A stretch of 64,000 nucleotides of DNA from NCBI RefSeq assembly GCF_016863255.1, contig NZ_BOON01000005.1, forward strand, positions 62,001-126,000, written 5' to 3'. The stretch is from Planosporangium mesophilum (GTDB lineage: Bacteria > Actinomycetota > Actinomycetes > Mycobacteriales > Micromonosporaceae). A program made the translations under genes and the position numbers. This document shows positions 25,058-36,285 of this stretch, one piece after another. Below the pieces are notes generated by a model, which was not told the DNA's origin, did not search any database, and was given only the letters and a program-made list of their open reading frames with translations. The stretch's first letter is position 1. Each line of letters begins with the position of its first letter.

Positions 25058-27430
25058 ATGCTGGTCAGCGACGCGGCGCCCCTCACCCAGGACGAACTGG
25101 GCTGCATCGACGCCTACTGGCGGGCCGCCAACTATCTGTCGGTCGGCCAGATCTACCTGATGGACAACCCGTTGCTGCGCGAGCGGCTGCGCCCCGAGCA
25201 CGTCAAGCCCCGGCTGCTGGGGCACTGGGGTACCACGCCGGGCCTGAACTTCCTGTACGCGCACCTCAACCGGATCATCCAGGACCGCCGGCAGCCGATG
25301 ATCTACGTGACCGGACCGGGCCACGGTGCGCCGGGGATCGTCGCCAACACCTGGCTGGAGGGCACGTACAGCGAGACCTACCCGTCCGTCAGCCGGGACG
25401 AGCTCGGGATGAGGCGCCTGTTCACGCAGTTCTCGTTCCCCGGTGGGGTACCGAGCCACGCCGCGCCGGAGACTCCCGGCTCGATCCACGAGGGCGGGGA
25501 GCTGGGGTACTCGCTGGCCCACGCGTACGGCGCGGTCTTCGACAACCCGCGGCTGGTAGCGGCCTGCGTGATCGGCGACGGCGAGGCGGAGACCGGCGCG
25601 CTGGCGACCTCGTGGCACTCCAACAAGTTCCTCGACCCGGTCGGCGACGGGGCGGTGCTGCCGATCCTGCACCTGAACGGGTACAAGATCGCCAACCCGA
25701 CGGTACTGGCGCGGATCGGCGACGACGAACTGGAGGAGCTGCTGCGCGGGTACGGCTACGAGCCCTACCTGGTCGAGGGCAGCGATCCGCCGGCCGTGCA
25801 CCAGCGGCTCGCGGGAACCCTCGACGAGGTGTTCGACAAGATCACCGCGATCCAGCTCCGGGCGAGGGTGGACGGCGAGACGCGCCGACCCCGCTGGCCG
25901 GTGATCGTCTTCCGTACGCCCAAGGGTTGGACCGGCCCGAAGGAGGTCAACGGGCAGCCGGTCGAGGGGACCTGGCGCGCCCACCAGGTGCCGCTGCCCG
26001 ACGTGCGGTCCACGCCGGCCCGCCTGGTGGCGCTCGAGCGGTGGATGCGCTCGTACCGGCCCGACGAGCTGTTCCTGTCCTCCGGCGCGCCGCGTACCGA
26101 GATCGTGGACTGGCTTCCCCGGGGCGATCTGCGGATGGGCGCCAACCCGCACGCCAACGGCGGCCGGCTCACCCGCGACCTGGAGCTGCCCGACTTCCGC
26201 GAGTACGGGGTGAAGGTCGTCGCGGCCGGCGAGACGAGCGCGGAGCCGACCCGGGTACTCGGCGCCTGGCTGCGGGACGTGATCAGAGCCAACGAGTCGC
26301 ACCGCAACTTCCGGCTGGTCGGGCCGGACGAGACCGACTCCAACCGGCTCAGCGCCGTGTACGAGGCCACCGACAAGGTCTGGCGGGCGCGCATCGAACC
26401 GGTCGACGAGCACCTCGCACCCCAGGGCAGGGTGATGGAGATCCTGTCCGAGCACACCTGCCAGGGCTGGCTGGAGGGGTACCTGCTGACCGGCCGGCAC
26501 GCCCTGTTCAACTGCTACGAGGCGTTCGTGCACATCGTCGACTCGATGGTCAACCAGCACGCCAAGTGGCTCAAGGTCAGCCGGGAACTGCGCTGGCGGA
26601 TGCCCATCCCGTCGCTGAACTACCTGCTCACCTCGCACGTGTGGCGCCAGGACCACAACGGCTTCTCCCACCAGGACCCCGGCTTCATCGACCACGTCGC
26701 CAACAAGTCCGCCGACATCGTGCGGGTGTACCTGCCGCCCGACACCAACACCCTGCTGTCCGTGGCCGACCACTGCCTGCGCAGCCGGCACTACATCAAT
26801 GTGATCGTCATCGACAAGCACGCCGGGCCCAACTGGCTCGACATCGACGCCGCCGCCCTGCACTCCGCGCGCGGCCTGGGGATCTGGGAGTGGGCCAGCA
26901 ACGACAAGGGCGACCCCGACGTCGTCCTCGCGGCCGCCGGCGACATACCCACCACCGAGATCCTGGCCGCCGCCGACCTGCTGCGCCGGCACCTGCCGGA
27001 GCTACGGGTACGGGTCGTCAACGTGGTCGACCTGATGCGCCTGCAACCGGCCGGCGAACATCCGCACGGCCTGACCGACGCCGAGTTCGACGCCATCTTC
27101 ACCACCGACCGGCCGGTCATCTTCGCCTACCACGGATACCCGACGCTGATCCACCGGCTGACCTACCGTCGGCACGGCCACGAGCACCTGCACGTACGCG
27201 GGTTCAAGGAGAAGGGCACCACCACCACGCCGTTCGACATGCTCGTCATGAACGACATGGACCGCTTCCACCTGGTCATGGACGTCATCGACCGGGTACC
27301 GGGCCTGGCGCGCCGGGCCGCCGGCCTGCGCCAGCAGATGGTCGACAGGCGCACCCGGCACAGCGAGTACATCCGCCGCGCCGGTGAGGACCTGCCCGAG
27401 ATCCGGGACTGGCGCTGGCAGGCGCGGTGA
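25058..27430 (+). CDS. xfp: Xylulose-5-phosphate/fructose-6-phosphate phosphoketolase
   Basis: A 790-residue thiamine-diphosphate enzyme that splits xylulose 5-phosphate (or fructose 6-phosphate) with phosphate to acetyl phosphate and a triose or tetrose phosphate. The whole length matches the family: [48 protein letters not shown], the TPP/Mg site [10 protein letters not shown] near 171-180, [21 protein letters not shown], and [13 protein letters not shown]. It starts nine bases after cydC and may be read from the same transcript, though no functional tie is established. A terminator follows directly. Confidence 0.95.
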   Translation: MLVSDAAPLTQDELGCIDAYWRAANYLSVGQIYLMDNPLLRERLRPEHVKPRLLGHWGTTPGLNFLYAHLNRIIQDRRQPMIYVTGPGHGAPGIVANTWLEGTYSETYPSVSRDELGMRRLFTQFSFPGGVPSHAAPETPGSIHEGGELGYSLAHAYGAVFDNPRLVAACVIGDGEAETGALATSWHSNKFLDPVGDGAVLPILHLNGYKIANPTVLARIGDDELEELLRGYGYEPYLVEGSDPPAVHQRLAGTLDEVFDKITAIQLRARVDGETRRPRWPVIVFRTPKGWTGPKEVNGQPVEGTWRAHQVPLPDVRSTPARLVALERWMRSYRPDELFLSSGAPRTEIVDWLPRGDLRMGANPHANGGRLTRDLELPDFREYGVKVVAAGETSAEPTRVLGAWLRDVIRANESHRNFRLVGPDETDSNRLSAVYEATDKVWRARIEPVDEHLAPQGRVMEILSEHTCQGWLEGYLLTGRHALFNCYEAFVHIVDSMVNQHAKWLKVSRELRWRMPIPSLNYLLTSHVWRQDHNGFSHQDPGFIDHVANKSADIVRVYLPPDTNTLLSVADHCLRSRHYINVIVIDKHAGPNWLDIDAAALHSARGLGIWEWASNDKGDPDVVLAAAGDIPTTEILAAADLLRRHLPELRVRVVNVVDLMRLQPAGEHPHGLTDAEFDAIFTTDRPVIFAYHGYPTLIHRLTYRRHGHEHLHVRGFKEKGTTTTPFDMLVMNDMDRFHLVMDVIDRVPGLARRAAGLRQQMVDRRTRHSEYIRRAGEDLPEIRDWRWQAR

Positions 27431-27476
27431 ACGCCGAAGGGCAGCCTCGGCCTCGGCCTTGGCTGCCCTTCGGCGT
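27431..27476. terminator. Bidirectional hairpin terminator
   Basis: 16-base perfect arms (27431-27446 and 27461-27476) around a 14-base loop, starting at the phosphoketolase stop and preceding the end of the convergent membrane-protein gene. Confidence 0.8.
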
Positions 27477-27492
27477 AACCCCGGTAACCCGG

Positions 27493-29067
27493 TTACTGCT
27501 GCTTGCGGGTGGTACCGCGCCGGCGGGTCGTCGACTTCGGCGGTACCGGCGGCTCCGCCGCCCCGGCGGGCGGGAGCACCTGCGTGCTCTCGGGGTCGTC
27601 GGCCGGAGTCTGCGCGTCGCCCGACGCCCCCGGCAACTGAATCGGCTGGGTCTTCTCGGCGTCCTGGCCGGCGTCGCCGACCACGGCCGCCGCGTCGGGC
27701 GCGATCTCCCACAGCCTGCTGGCGGAGAGGGCGACCGTCGGCTCGTCCGACGGAGGTACCTGCAGCTTGCCCGCCTCGGCCGCGGCACGCTCCGCCGCCG
27801 CCTGCTCGGCCCGCTCCCGCGCAGTCCTCGGGGTGCGCTTCTTCGGCGCCGCCAGCGCGGCGGCCTCCTGACGGGCGGCCTCGGCGCGCTCGGCCTCCTG
27901 ACGCGCCGCCTCGGCACGCTCGGCCTCCGCACGCTCGGCCTCCGCACGTTCAGCCTCCGCACGCTCGGCCTCCGCACGTTCAGCCTCCCGGCGCTCGGCC
28001 TCGGCACGCTCGGCTTCCCGGCGGACGGCCTCCGCACGCTCGGCCTCCTGACGCGCCGCCTCCGCACGCTCGGCCTCCTGACGCGCCGCCTCCGCGCGCT
28101 CCTCAGCCTCCCGGCGAGCCGCCTCCTCACGCTCGGCCGCCGCACGACGCTCGGCCTCCGCACGCGCCTCAGCCTCCCGACGCTCGGCCTCGGCACGCTC
28201 GGCCTCCGCACGCGCCTCAGCCTCCCGGCGTTCCGCCTCGGCCCGCTCGGCCGCCGCACGACGCTCGGCCTCCGCACGCGCCTCGGCCTCCCGACGTTCC
28301 GCCTCCCGGCGCTCGGCCTCGGCGCGCTCCTCCGCCTCCCGGCGCTCGGCCTCCTCACGCTCGGCCTGCCGCTGTTCGGCGGCGACGCGCAGCTGGTCGC
28401 GTACCTGCGGCACCTCCTGCTCCGCCCGGTTCAGCCAGGACTCCCACCGGTGCTGCATCGGGCGTACCAGCCCGCCACCGACCCCGACCACGAGGATCCC
28501 GCCGATGGTGGCGAGTACCGCGATGAGCACCGGGGTGGTGACCGACGTCGCCACGCCGATCTGGTTCAACGCGGCGATGACGCCGATGCCGATGATGAAC
28601 GCGCTCACCACGCCGGCCAGTAGCCGCCCGTACGACAGGCCGCCCAGCGCGCCGTTGATCAGGTTGCGCGCCCCGGCGGCGATGGCCGCCGCGACCACGA
28701 TGATGACGATCGCGATGAAGGCCTCGGGCAGCCAGCGCACGACCGCCGCGATCAGATCGGACACCGGGTTGGGCCCCCAGAGGCCGAACGCCAGTTGCAG
28801 CGTGAAGAGCAGCACCGCGTAGTAGACGAGGTTCGTCATGAGGCCGCGGGCGTCGTACGGGGTACGCGCCAGCAACCGCCCCACCCCTCCACGCTCCACG
28901 GCCTGGTCGAAGCCGACGCGTCGCAGCAGGCGACTCACGCCGGCGCGCAGCAGCCGGGCCACCAGCCAGCCCACCACCAAGATCAATATGAAGCCGATAA
29001 GCCTGGGTACGAAACGGGCTACGTCACCGAGCGCGTCCTGGACCGGTCCGGCCGCCAGAGCCGTCAC
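27493..29067 (-). CDS. Mechanosensitive-channel-like membrane protein with long charged helix
   Basis: A 524-residue protein. About residues 18-210 hold five membrane helices with a repeated TM-helix pattern of small-conductance mechanosensitive channel relatives ([22 protein letters not shown], then [15 protein letters not shown]). No MscS beta-domain is present. Residues about 225-410 are almost pure Ala, Glu and Arg (AERREAE and AERAEA units), giving a long single charged alpha-helix or coiled coil; the DNA is correspondingly repetitive at about 27870-28370. The tail is Pro/Thr rich and ends basic ([10 protein letters not shown]). GTG 29067 is chosen because GAGGAGG lies six bases upstream. 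The first DNA repeats could vary in length between strains. A role in osmotic or envelope stress is inference. Confidence 0.78.
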   Translation of the reverse strand: MTALAAGPVQDALGDVARFVPRLIGFILILVVGWLVARLLRAGVSRLLRRVGFDQAVERGGVGRLLARTPYDARGLMTNLVYYAVLLFTLQLAFGLWGPNPVSDLIAAVVRWLPEAFIAIVIIVVAAAIAAGARNLINGALGGLSYGRLLAGVVSAFIIGIGVIAALNQIGVATSVTTPVLIAVLATIGGILVVGVGGGLVRPMQHRWESWLNRAEQEVPQVRDQLRVAAEQRQAEREEAERREAEERAEAERREAERREAEARAEAERRAAAERAEAERREAEARAEAERAEAERREAEARAEAERRAAAEREEAARREAEERAEAARQEAERAEAARQEAERAEAVRREAERAEAERREAERAEAERAEAERAEAERAEAERAEAARQEAERAEAARQEAAALAAPKKRTPRTARERAEQAAAERAAAEAGKLQVPPSDEPTVALSASRLWEIAPDAAAVVGDAGQDAEKTQPIQLPGASGDAQTPADDPESTQVLPPAGAAEPPVPPKSTTRRRGTTRKQQ

Positions 29068-29140
29068 GCTCCACCTCCTCATCCATGAGTTCCTCTCGAA
29101 CCGTGCCGTACCCGACCGGCACATCAGTGACACGGCGCGA

Positions 29141-29156
29141 TGTGATCACGGTCACA
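29141..29156. promoter_or_regulatory. CRP/GlxR-type operator
   Basis: TGTGATCACGGTCACA matches the CRP consensus TGTGA-N6-TCACA in all ten specified positions. It lies 74 bases before the mechanosensitive-type gene (minus) and 37 bases before the first structured repeat (plus), so it could act on either transcript. Confidence 0.6.
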
Positions 29157-29192
29157 AGCGGAACATTATGCTGGTAGAGGAGGTTATGTACA

Positions 29193-29299
29193 ACGTCGGT
29201 GTGACCAGGGTCCCCCGGGCCACAACCTTTGCCTTCGCGGAATTCCGTCCGGCTGGAGCCGCGCTGAGCCACTCGCCGAGAGGCGACCCGCACACCGAC
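29193..29299 (+). ncRNA. Structured RNA-like element, copy 1 of a tandem pair
   Basis: A 107-base unit closed by a perfect 9-base stem (29195-29203 with 29291-29299, GTCGGTGTG/CACACCGAC). Inside are three short hairpins: CGG-AATT-CCG, CGGC-TGGA-GCCG and TCGCC-GAGA-GGCGA with a GNRA loop. It is repeated almost exactly 168 bases on. Layout (closing stem, multi-way interior, downstream terminator) is like a riboswitch aptamer, but it matched none that I know. The strand is inferred from the position of the terminator and the downstream gene. Confidence 0.55.
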
Positions 29300-29360
29300 C
29301 CAAAATTTCATGACCGCGGCGGTACCGGGAACATTCGACCGGTACGAGCGGTTGTGTCAT

Positions 29361-29467
29361 ACGTCGGTGTGCTGAGTGTCCCCCGGGCTACAACCTTTGC
29401 CTTCGCGGAATACCGTCCGGCTGGAGCCGCGCTGAGCCACTCGCCGAGAGGCGACCTGCACACCGGC
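29361..29467 (+). ncRNA. Structured RNA-like element, copy 2 of a tandem pair
   Basis: Same 107-base unit as 29193-29299 with eight substitutions. Four fall in the loop after the closing stem, one turns a stem A into G so that a U-A pair becomes U-G, and one alters a hairpin loop (AATT to AATA) without touching its stem. The closing stem is therefore kept. It ends nine bases before a strong hairpin terminator. Confidence 0.55.
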
Positions 29468-29475
29468 ACCACGTC

Positions 29476-29507
29476 GCGCCCCCACGGTCAGTTGACCGTG
29501 GGGGCGC
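29476..29507 (+). terminator. Hairpin terminator after the tandem element
   Basis: 15-base perfect arms (29476-29490 and 29493-29507). It lies between the tandem structured element and the signalling operon at 29605, where it could end a small RNA or work as the switch of a riboswitch-like leader. Confidence 0.75.
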
Positions 29508-29604
29508 TTCGTCACGAGACAATGACCGACGTCATCGGTACGTCACGAAACTCACCGACGCATCGAGCCAGCTTGGCGATCCCGGTCGACCTGGGAGAGG
29601 ATCC

Positions 29605-30902
29605 GTGCATGCGATCTGGAACCGACCGTACGAACCGGCGGATCTCCGCCAGACGGCGGAGCCTGCCCGCGTGACCCTCCCCGACACGACCACCACCCGC
29701 CCCGAGCTGTCCCACCTGGGTCAGCTCGAGCGGACTGCGCCGACCGGGTCACCGGAGCGGTTACGGGTGCTTCTCATCGAGGACGACCCGGGCGACGCGT
29801 TCCTGGTACAGGAACTGCTCGTCGAGGCGCGCGCCCCCGTCGACCTGGAGATCGCGACCAGCGTTGCCGAGGCGCGCTCCCGGCTGCGATCGGTCGACTG
29901 CATCCTGCTCGACCTCGGGCTTCCCGACGCGAGCGGCCTGAGCGGCCTGCGCGAACTGCTCAACGAGACCACGGGGACGGCCGTCTGCGTCCTCACCGGC
30001 CTCGAGGACGAGCACCTCGGCATCGCGGCGGTCGGCGAGGGCGCCCAGGATTACCTGATCAAGGGCCAGGTCGACGGTGTACTCCTGACCCGCGCGCTGC
30101 GCTACGCCGTCGAACGGAAGCGGGCCGACGAGAACGCCCGGCGGCTGCGCGAGGCCCAGCTGCAGCAGGCCGAGTCGGCGCGGCTGGAGCGCGGTCTGCT
30201 GCCCCAGCCGCTGGTCGACCCCTCGACGGCCGGACTGGTCTCGTTCTACCGTCCGGGCCGCCACCGGGCACTGCTCGGCGGCGACTTCTACGACGTGGTC
30301 GAGGTAAGCCCCGGCCGGCTGCAGCTGCTCGTAGGCGACGTCTGCGGCCACGGGGTGGAGGAGGCCGCGCTCGGCGTCACGCTGCGGGTGGCCTGGCGGG
30401 CGCTGGTGCTCGCCCAGGTGCCGGACGATGCCGTACTTCCCGCCCTGGAGCAGGTGCTCGTCAGCGAGCGCCGGTCAGAGGAGCTGTTCGCGACGGTCGC
30501 GATGGTCAGCGTCGACGTACCCGCGGGTCGGGCCACCATCCGGCTCGCCGGCCATCCGCCGCCCGTACTGCTCACCGAGGGCCGCGCCGTGCCGTGCGAG
30601 GTCGACCCCGGCCTCGTCCTCGGCGTGCTGCCCGGAATGTCGTGCCCGGCGATCGAGATCGACCTTCCCGGCTCGGACTGGGGCCTCCTCACCTACACCG
30701 ACGGCCTGATCGAGGGGCTGGGCGGCGACACGTACGATCGACTGGGTATCGAGGGGCTGTGTGCCCTGCTCAACGGCTACCGCGACACCGTCGCCACGCC
30801 GCACGAGCTGCCCCGGTGGCTGGTCGGCCAGGCCGAGCTGCGAAACGGCGAGCCGCTGGCCGACGACGTCGCGATGCTGCTCCTCAACGCTGGTGGTGCG
30901 CA

Positions 30903-30909
<7 letters not shown>
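29605..30909 (+). CDS. Response-regulator-linked PP2C (SpoIIE/RsbU-type) phosphatase
   Basis: A 434-residue protein. After a 50-residue leader, a receiver domain (about 53-170) shows LLIEDDPGD, phospho-Asp in [10 protein letters not shown] near 98, and YLIKGQ. A short coiled coil (about 175-200) leads to a PP2C/SpoIIE domain (about 205-430) with [23 protein letters not shown] (metal Asp and Gly-His), [19 protein letters not shown] and [11 protein letters not shown]. Such proteins dephosphorylate anti-sigma-factor antagonists when their receiver is phosphorylated. GTG 29605 has GGGAGAGG just upstream. Start could also be GTG 29671. It heads an operon with a histidine kinase and a single-domain regulator. 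Confidence 0.9.
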
Positions 30910-32518
<1,609 letters not shown>

Positions 32519-32522
<4 letters not shown>

Positions 32523-32977
32523 CCGACGCCCTCTACGGCCCCGCCCCCACGCCGATCGAGGTACTGCTCGTGGAGGACGACCCGGGCGACGTGCTCATGA
32601 CGCGGGAGGCGTTCGAGGAGCACAAGGTCCGCAACAACCTGTCGGTCGTCAACGACGGCGCCGAGGCGGTCTCCTTCCTGCGCCGGGAGGGTGAGTACAG
32701 CGACGCGCCGCGGCCGGACCTGATCCTGCTCGACCTCAACCTGCCCCGGCGCGACGGCCGGGAGGTGCTCGCGGAGATCAAGAACGATCCGGAGCTGCGC
32801 CAGATCCCGGTGGTGGTCCTGACCACTTCCGCCGCGGACGAGGACATCGTGCGCAGCTACCAGTTGCACGCGAACGCGTACGTGACCAAGCCGGTCGACT
32901 TCGACCGCTTCATCGACGTGGTCCGCCAGATCGACGACTTCTTCGTCAGCGTGGTGAAGCTCCCGCCCCGGGGTTGA
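32519..32977 (+). CDS. Single-domain response regulator (Rcp1-like)
   Basis: A 152-residue stand-alone receiver. Acidic pocket EDD (19-21), phospho-acceptor Asp72 in [13 protein letters not shown], Thr/Ser in LTTSAAD (102-105) and Lys124 in YVTKPVDF. The insertion and ending resemble the regulators that pair with phytochrome-type kinases. GTG 32519 overlaps the kinase stop. It has no output domain, so it acts by binding other proteins, perhaps as an intermediate to the upstream receiver-phosphatase. Confidence 0.92.
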
Positions 32978-32985
32978 TCATCGTC

Positions 32986-33042
32986 GGTAGGTCGCGGCCC
33001 CGGGGCAGCCCCGAGGCCACGACCTAGAGGCCACGACCTACC
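32986..33042. terminator. Complex terminator between convergent genes
   Basis: A left arm GGTAGGTCG (32986-32994) can pair with either of two copies of a CGACCTA arm, one at 33020-33026 and one at 33034-33042 (full nine-base match). The inner part can also form a GGCCCCGGGG-type stem. It separates the plus signalling operon from the minus peptidase gene. Confidence 0.65.
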
Positions 33043-33057
33043 GGATGTTGTAGCGAT

Positions 33058-34416
33058 CTAGCTTCCGCCGCCGAGCTTGTGCAGCAGGAGCGCCTCGGCC
33101 AGGCAGCCGCGGGCGAACTCACCCAGGTGCAGGCTCTCGTTGGGCCCGTGCGCCCGCGAGTCCGGGTCCTCGACGCCGGTGACCAGGACCTCCGCGCCCG
33201 GGAACATCTCCTGGAACGTCGCGATGAACGGGATCGAACCGCCGATGCCCATCTCGACCGGTGAGGCACCGTCCCACGCCGCCGCGTAGGCCGCGCGGGC
33301 CGCGTCGTACGCCGGGCCGGACGTGTCGATCACGCACGGCTCGCCGCCCTGCTCCAGGGTGACCGTCACCCTCGCCCCCCACGGCGCGTTGCGCTCCAGG
33401 TGCGCGACGAGCGCCTCGTACGCGGACTTCCAGTTGTCGCCGGGCGCGATGCGCACGCTCAGCTTGGCCTTCGCGGCCGGTACCAGCGCGTTGGGCGCCT
33501 CGCCGGTCGGCGGCGCGTCGATGCCGAGTACCGAGATCGACGGCTTGGCCCAGGCCCGCTCCACGATGCGACCGGTACCGATCAGGTCGACGCCGTCGAG
33601 CACGCCGGCCTCATGGCGGAACCGGTCCTCCGGGTAGTCGAGCGGGGCCGCGGCGCCGCGGACGAGCCCGGAAACCGCGACGTCACCGTTGTCGTCGTGC
33701 AGCGTGGCGAGAAGCCGGGACAGTGTCGTCAGCGCGTCCGGCACCGGCCCGCCGTACATGCCGCTGTGCACCGCGTGGTCGAGCGTGCGTACCTCGACGA
33801 AGGCGTTGACGATGCCCCGCAGTCCGGTGGTGAACGCCGGCTGACCGATGTCCCAGTTGGCGGAGTCGGCGATCACGATGACGTCGGAGGCCAGGTCGTC
33901 GCGGTACTCACGCAGCAGCGCCTCCAGCGACTCCGAGCCGTACTCCTCCTCACCCTCGACGAACACGACCACCCCGACGGGCAGCGCGTCACCGAACGCC
34001 CGCAGCGCGGCGAGGTGCGTCATGACGCCCGCCTTGTCGTCCGCCGCGCCGCGCCCGTACAGCCGGCCGTCGCGCTCGACCGGCTCGAACGGGTCGGTCT
34101 GCTGCCACTGGCCGAGGTCGCCGGGCGGCTGGACGTCGTGGTGGGCGTACAGCAGGACGGTCGGCGCACCGGGCGGGGCCGGCTTGCGACCGATGACGGC
34201 GGGCTGCCCGCCGGCGCGCACGATCCGGACGTCGGGCAGGCCGGCGCCGCGCAGCAGTTCGGCGACCGCCTCGGCGGAGCGCTCGACCTGGCTGTGGTCG
34301 AAGCCCTCGAACGCGATGCCCGGAATCCGGACCAGGCGCTCCAGGTCCGCTCGTACTCCCGGCAGTTCACGGTCGATCGCGGCGCGCAGTTCGGTCTCGC
34401 TGATGGGTGCGGTCAT
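33058..34416 (-). CDS. M20-family metallopeptidase (dipeptidase)
   Basis: A 452-residue two-zinc peptidase of the M20 group that cleaves dipeptides or related amides in the cytosol. Seen: LLYAHHDVQPPGD near 87-98 (zinc His and bridging-Asp region), LYGRGAADDKAGV (bridging Asp), VVVFVEGEEEYGS (catalytic Glu pair), VIADSANWDIGQPA, a dimerisation/lid domain, and the last zinc His in SRAHGPNESLHLGEF. The ATG at 34416 opens the family alignment. It is upstream of the M48 gene's end by 26 bases and is co-directional with it. The substrate is not fixed by sequence. Confidence 0.92.
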   Translation of the reverse strand: MTAPISETELRAAIDRELPGVRADLERLVRIPGIAFEGFDHSQVERSAEAVAELLRGAGLPDVRIVRAGGQPAVIGRKPAPPGAPTVLLYAHHDVQPPGDLGQWQQTDPFEPVERDGRLYGRGAADDKAGVMTHLAALRAFGDALPVGVVVFVEGEEEYGSESLEALLREYRDDLASDVIVIADSANWDIGQPAFTTGLRGIVNAFVEVRTLDHAVHSGMYGGPVPDALTTLSRLLATLHDDNGDVAVSGLVRGAAAPLDYPEDRFRHEAGVLDGVDLIGTGRIVERAWAKPSISVLGIDAPPTGEAPNALVPAAKAKLSVRIAPGDNWKSAYEALVAHLERNAPWGARVTVTLEQGGEPCVIDTSGPAYDAARAAYAAAWDGASPVEMGIGGSIPFIATFQEMFPGAEVLVTGVEDPDSRAHGPNESLHLGEFARGCLAEALLLHKLGGGS

Positions 34417-34442
34417 GACCGCGATCGTATGTTCCCCCGGGG

Positions 34443-35567
34443 TCAGGGCTGCTCGTCCCCCCGATCCCGATCCGCGTTGGTCGCGTCCGACCAGGCGTCA
34501 CCGGTCGGCGGCGGCTGGGAGCCGTTGGCCCGGGGCCGGCCCACGCCGGACACCCAGTCCCGTACCCGGTCGGCGCCCGCGCCGACCCAGTCGCCGGCGC
34601 CGTCGCCGAGGCGGCGGAGCAGGGACATCAGCGGATCCTGGGACCGGGCGAACGACTCCCGGTACGAGTCCGCGGCGGCCTTCACGTCGTCGCGTACCGA
34701 GGAGGCGCTCTGGTCGTCCCGGCGCGGGTACTCGCCGCTGAGGATGCGCTGGTACTCCCCCGAGTCGATCCACTGCCGCAGCGCCGCCGCCCGCGCGACC
34801 GGCAGCGGATGGGTACGGTCGAGCACCATACCGATCTTGATCATGCTGTCGCGCAGGTCGCCGGCCCGGTCGTACTCGGCGGCCTGCTCTCCGAACGCGG
34901 TGACGTCGATCTCGGACAGGTCGCCGCCGCCCGCGAGCTTCATCCCCAACCGCAGGCACGCGTGCGGGTCCTGCCCGGCGAGCAGACCGGCCCGGTCGGC
35001 GGAGAGTTCGGCCTTGCGCCACCACTCGCGCAGGCCCGCGGCGATCGCCCGCAGCGCCAGCGACCCCACCGGCAGCCAGGCCAGCCGGGCCGCCCAGTCC
35101 TGCAGGATCATCGCCATCGTGCGGTAGACGGCGTGCCCGCTGAGCAGGTGGCCGATCTCGTGGCCGAGCAGGCAGCGCAGTTCCTCGTCGTCGAGCAGCT
35201 CCAGCGCGCCAGAGTTGATCACGATGAACGGCTTCGACATGCCGATGCACATGCCGTTGATGGAGCGGTCGTACTGCACGAACAGCTCGGGCAGTTCGGC
35301 CACGTCGAGGCTGGCCGCCGCCTCCGCGAACAGCCGGTAGACCCGCGGGTACTGCCGGTGGTCGACGCGGATCGCGCTGCCCAGGTACTCCAGCCGCAGC
35401 GCCCGCTCGTTCCACAGGCCGGACAGGGCCTTCAGTACGTCGTCGAAGCCTCGCAGTTCGCGGAGCGCGGCGAGGGCTCCCCGGTCGGCGGGGTGCTCCC
35501 AGGCCCGCGAACTGATGCCGGTCAGGACTACACGCCTGCGTACCGGCGCCGATTCGTCGGTGGTCAT
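34443..35567 (-). CDS. M48-family zinc metallopeptidase
   Basis: A 374-residue protein with the zinc motif LLGHEIGHLLSGHAV near 135-149 (two His and catalytic Glu) and a third ligand in the ELSADRAGLL stretch. A hydrophobic stretch of about 20 residues (WAARLAWLPVGSLALRAIAAG) after the motif may be membrane-associated. The C-terminal 90 residues are hydrophilic and lack the domain. ATG 35567 has GAGAGG upstream. No signal peptide or N-terminal membrane helices like those in HtpX are present, so it belongs to the soluble M48 branch common in actinobacteria. Role unknown. Confidence 0.87.
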   Translation of the reverse strand: MTTDESAPVRRRVVLTGISSRAWEHPADRGALAALRELRGFDDVLKALSGLWNERALRLEYLGSAIRVDHRQYPRVYRLFAEAAASLDVAELPELFVQYDRSINGMCIGMSKPFIVINSGALELLDDEELRCLLGHEIGHLLSGHAVYRTMAMILQDWAARLAWLPVGSLALRAIAAGLREWWRKAELSADRAGLLAGQDPHACLRLGMKLAGGGDLSEIDVTAFGEQAAEYDRAGDLRDSMIKIGMVLDRTHPLPVARAAALRQWIDSGEYQRILSGEYPRRDDQSASSVRDDVKAAADSYRESFARSQDPLMSLLRRLGDGAGDWVGAGADRVRDWVSGVGRPRANGSQPPPTGDAWSDATNADRDRGDEQP

Positions 35568-35583
35568 GAGCGTCCTCTCCGCG

Positions 35584-36285
35584 TTATCGCCGTACCTCGG
35601 ATCGTCCTCCAGTGGTCGTGCTCCGTAAATACTGGTACTCCGGGTCAAGCGGTCCGTCCGGGGCGCCGTTGACCACGAGGTCCGCGTGCTCGGCCGTACG
35701 GTCGGCGGCGAAGTGGGCAGCCTCGTCGGCGAGCCAGCGCAGCAGGTGCGGCCGCAACGCCTCCCCGTCACGCCGGACCGCCCGCGCCAGCCGAAGGTCG
35801 CGCGGCGCGGTGACGAACACCGAGAGCGTGAGCTCCGGGCGGATCACCGCCCGCGCGCTGGTCACTCCCTCGATCACGAGGACGTCCGGCACGGGTACGG
35901 GTACCGCCCCACCGAACCGCGCCGCGTGCCAGTCGTAGCGGCGGTAGCTGCCCGGCCGGCCACCGCGCAGCGGCTCCAGCACGCCCCGGTCGAAGCGGGG
36001 CCAGAACGTGACCATGTCGGCCCAGCCGTCGAGCAGGTCGTCGGTGTGGATCTCGGTGGTCTTCACGCCGGCCTCGCGCAGTGCGTGGGCCAGCCGGCCG
36101 GCGAAGGTGCTCTTGCCGGCGCCGGCCGGACCGTCGACGGCAACCAGGCGGACCGGCCCGAGGCGGGCCGGGGCCGCGCGGATCCGCTCCGCCAGATCGG
36201 CGAACGTCCCGGGCGCGCCCGTCTCGGGCACGCTCGCGGCGCTCGTCCCGGGGGCGCCCGCGGCGCTCCCGGGCTGCCTGCTCAT
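35584..36285 (-). CDS. Uridine kinase-like P-loop protein
   Basis: A 233-residue nucleoside/small-molecule kinase-like protein. P-loop GPAGAGKST at 52-60, a second acidic motif in [11 protein letters not shown], the [10 protein letters not shown] substrate region, and [11 protein letters not shown] (Walker B-like), as in uridine kinases. An N-terminal extension of 30 residues rich in Ala/Gly/Pro precedes. The ATG overlaps the cobQ stop (ATGA). The cobalamin context may be chance; the substrate is uncertain. Confidence 0.75.
   Translation of the reverse strand: MSRQPGSAAGAPGTSAASVPETGAPGTFADLAERIRAAPARLGPVRLVAVDGPAGAGKSTFAGRLAHALREAGVKTTEIHTDDLLDGWADMVTFWPRFDRGVLEPLRGGRPGSYRRYDWHAARFGGAVPVPVPDVLVIEGVTSARAVIRPELTLSVFVTAPRDLRLARAVRRDGEALRPHLLRWLADEAAHFAADRTAEHADLVVNGAPDGPLDPEYQYLRSTTTGGRSEVRR

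Noticed and set aside
29186-29674. Open frame starting at ATG 29186 after GAGGAGG, running through the two repeats
   Set aside because: Five of the six codons changed between repeat copies change the amino acid, while stems are preserved, so selection is on nucleic-acid structure. A short leader peptide at the start cannot be fully excluded.
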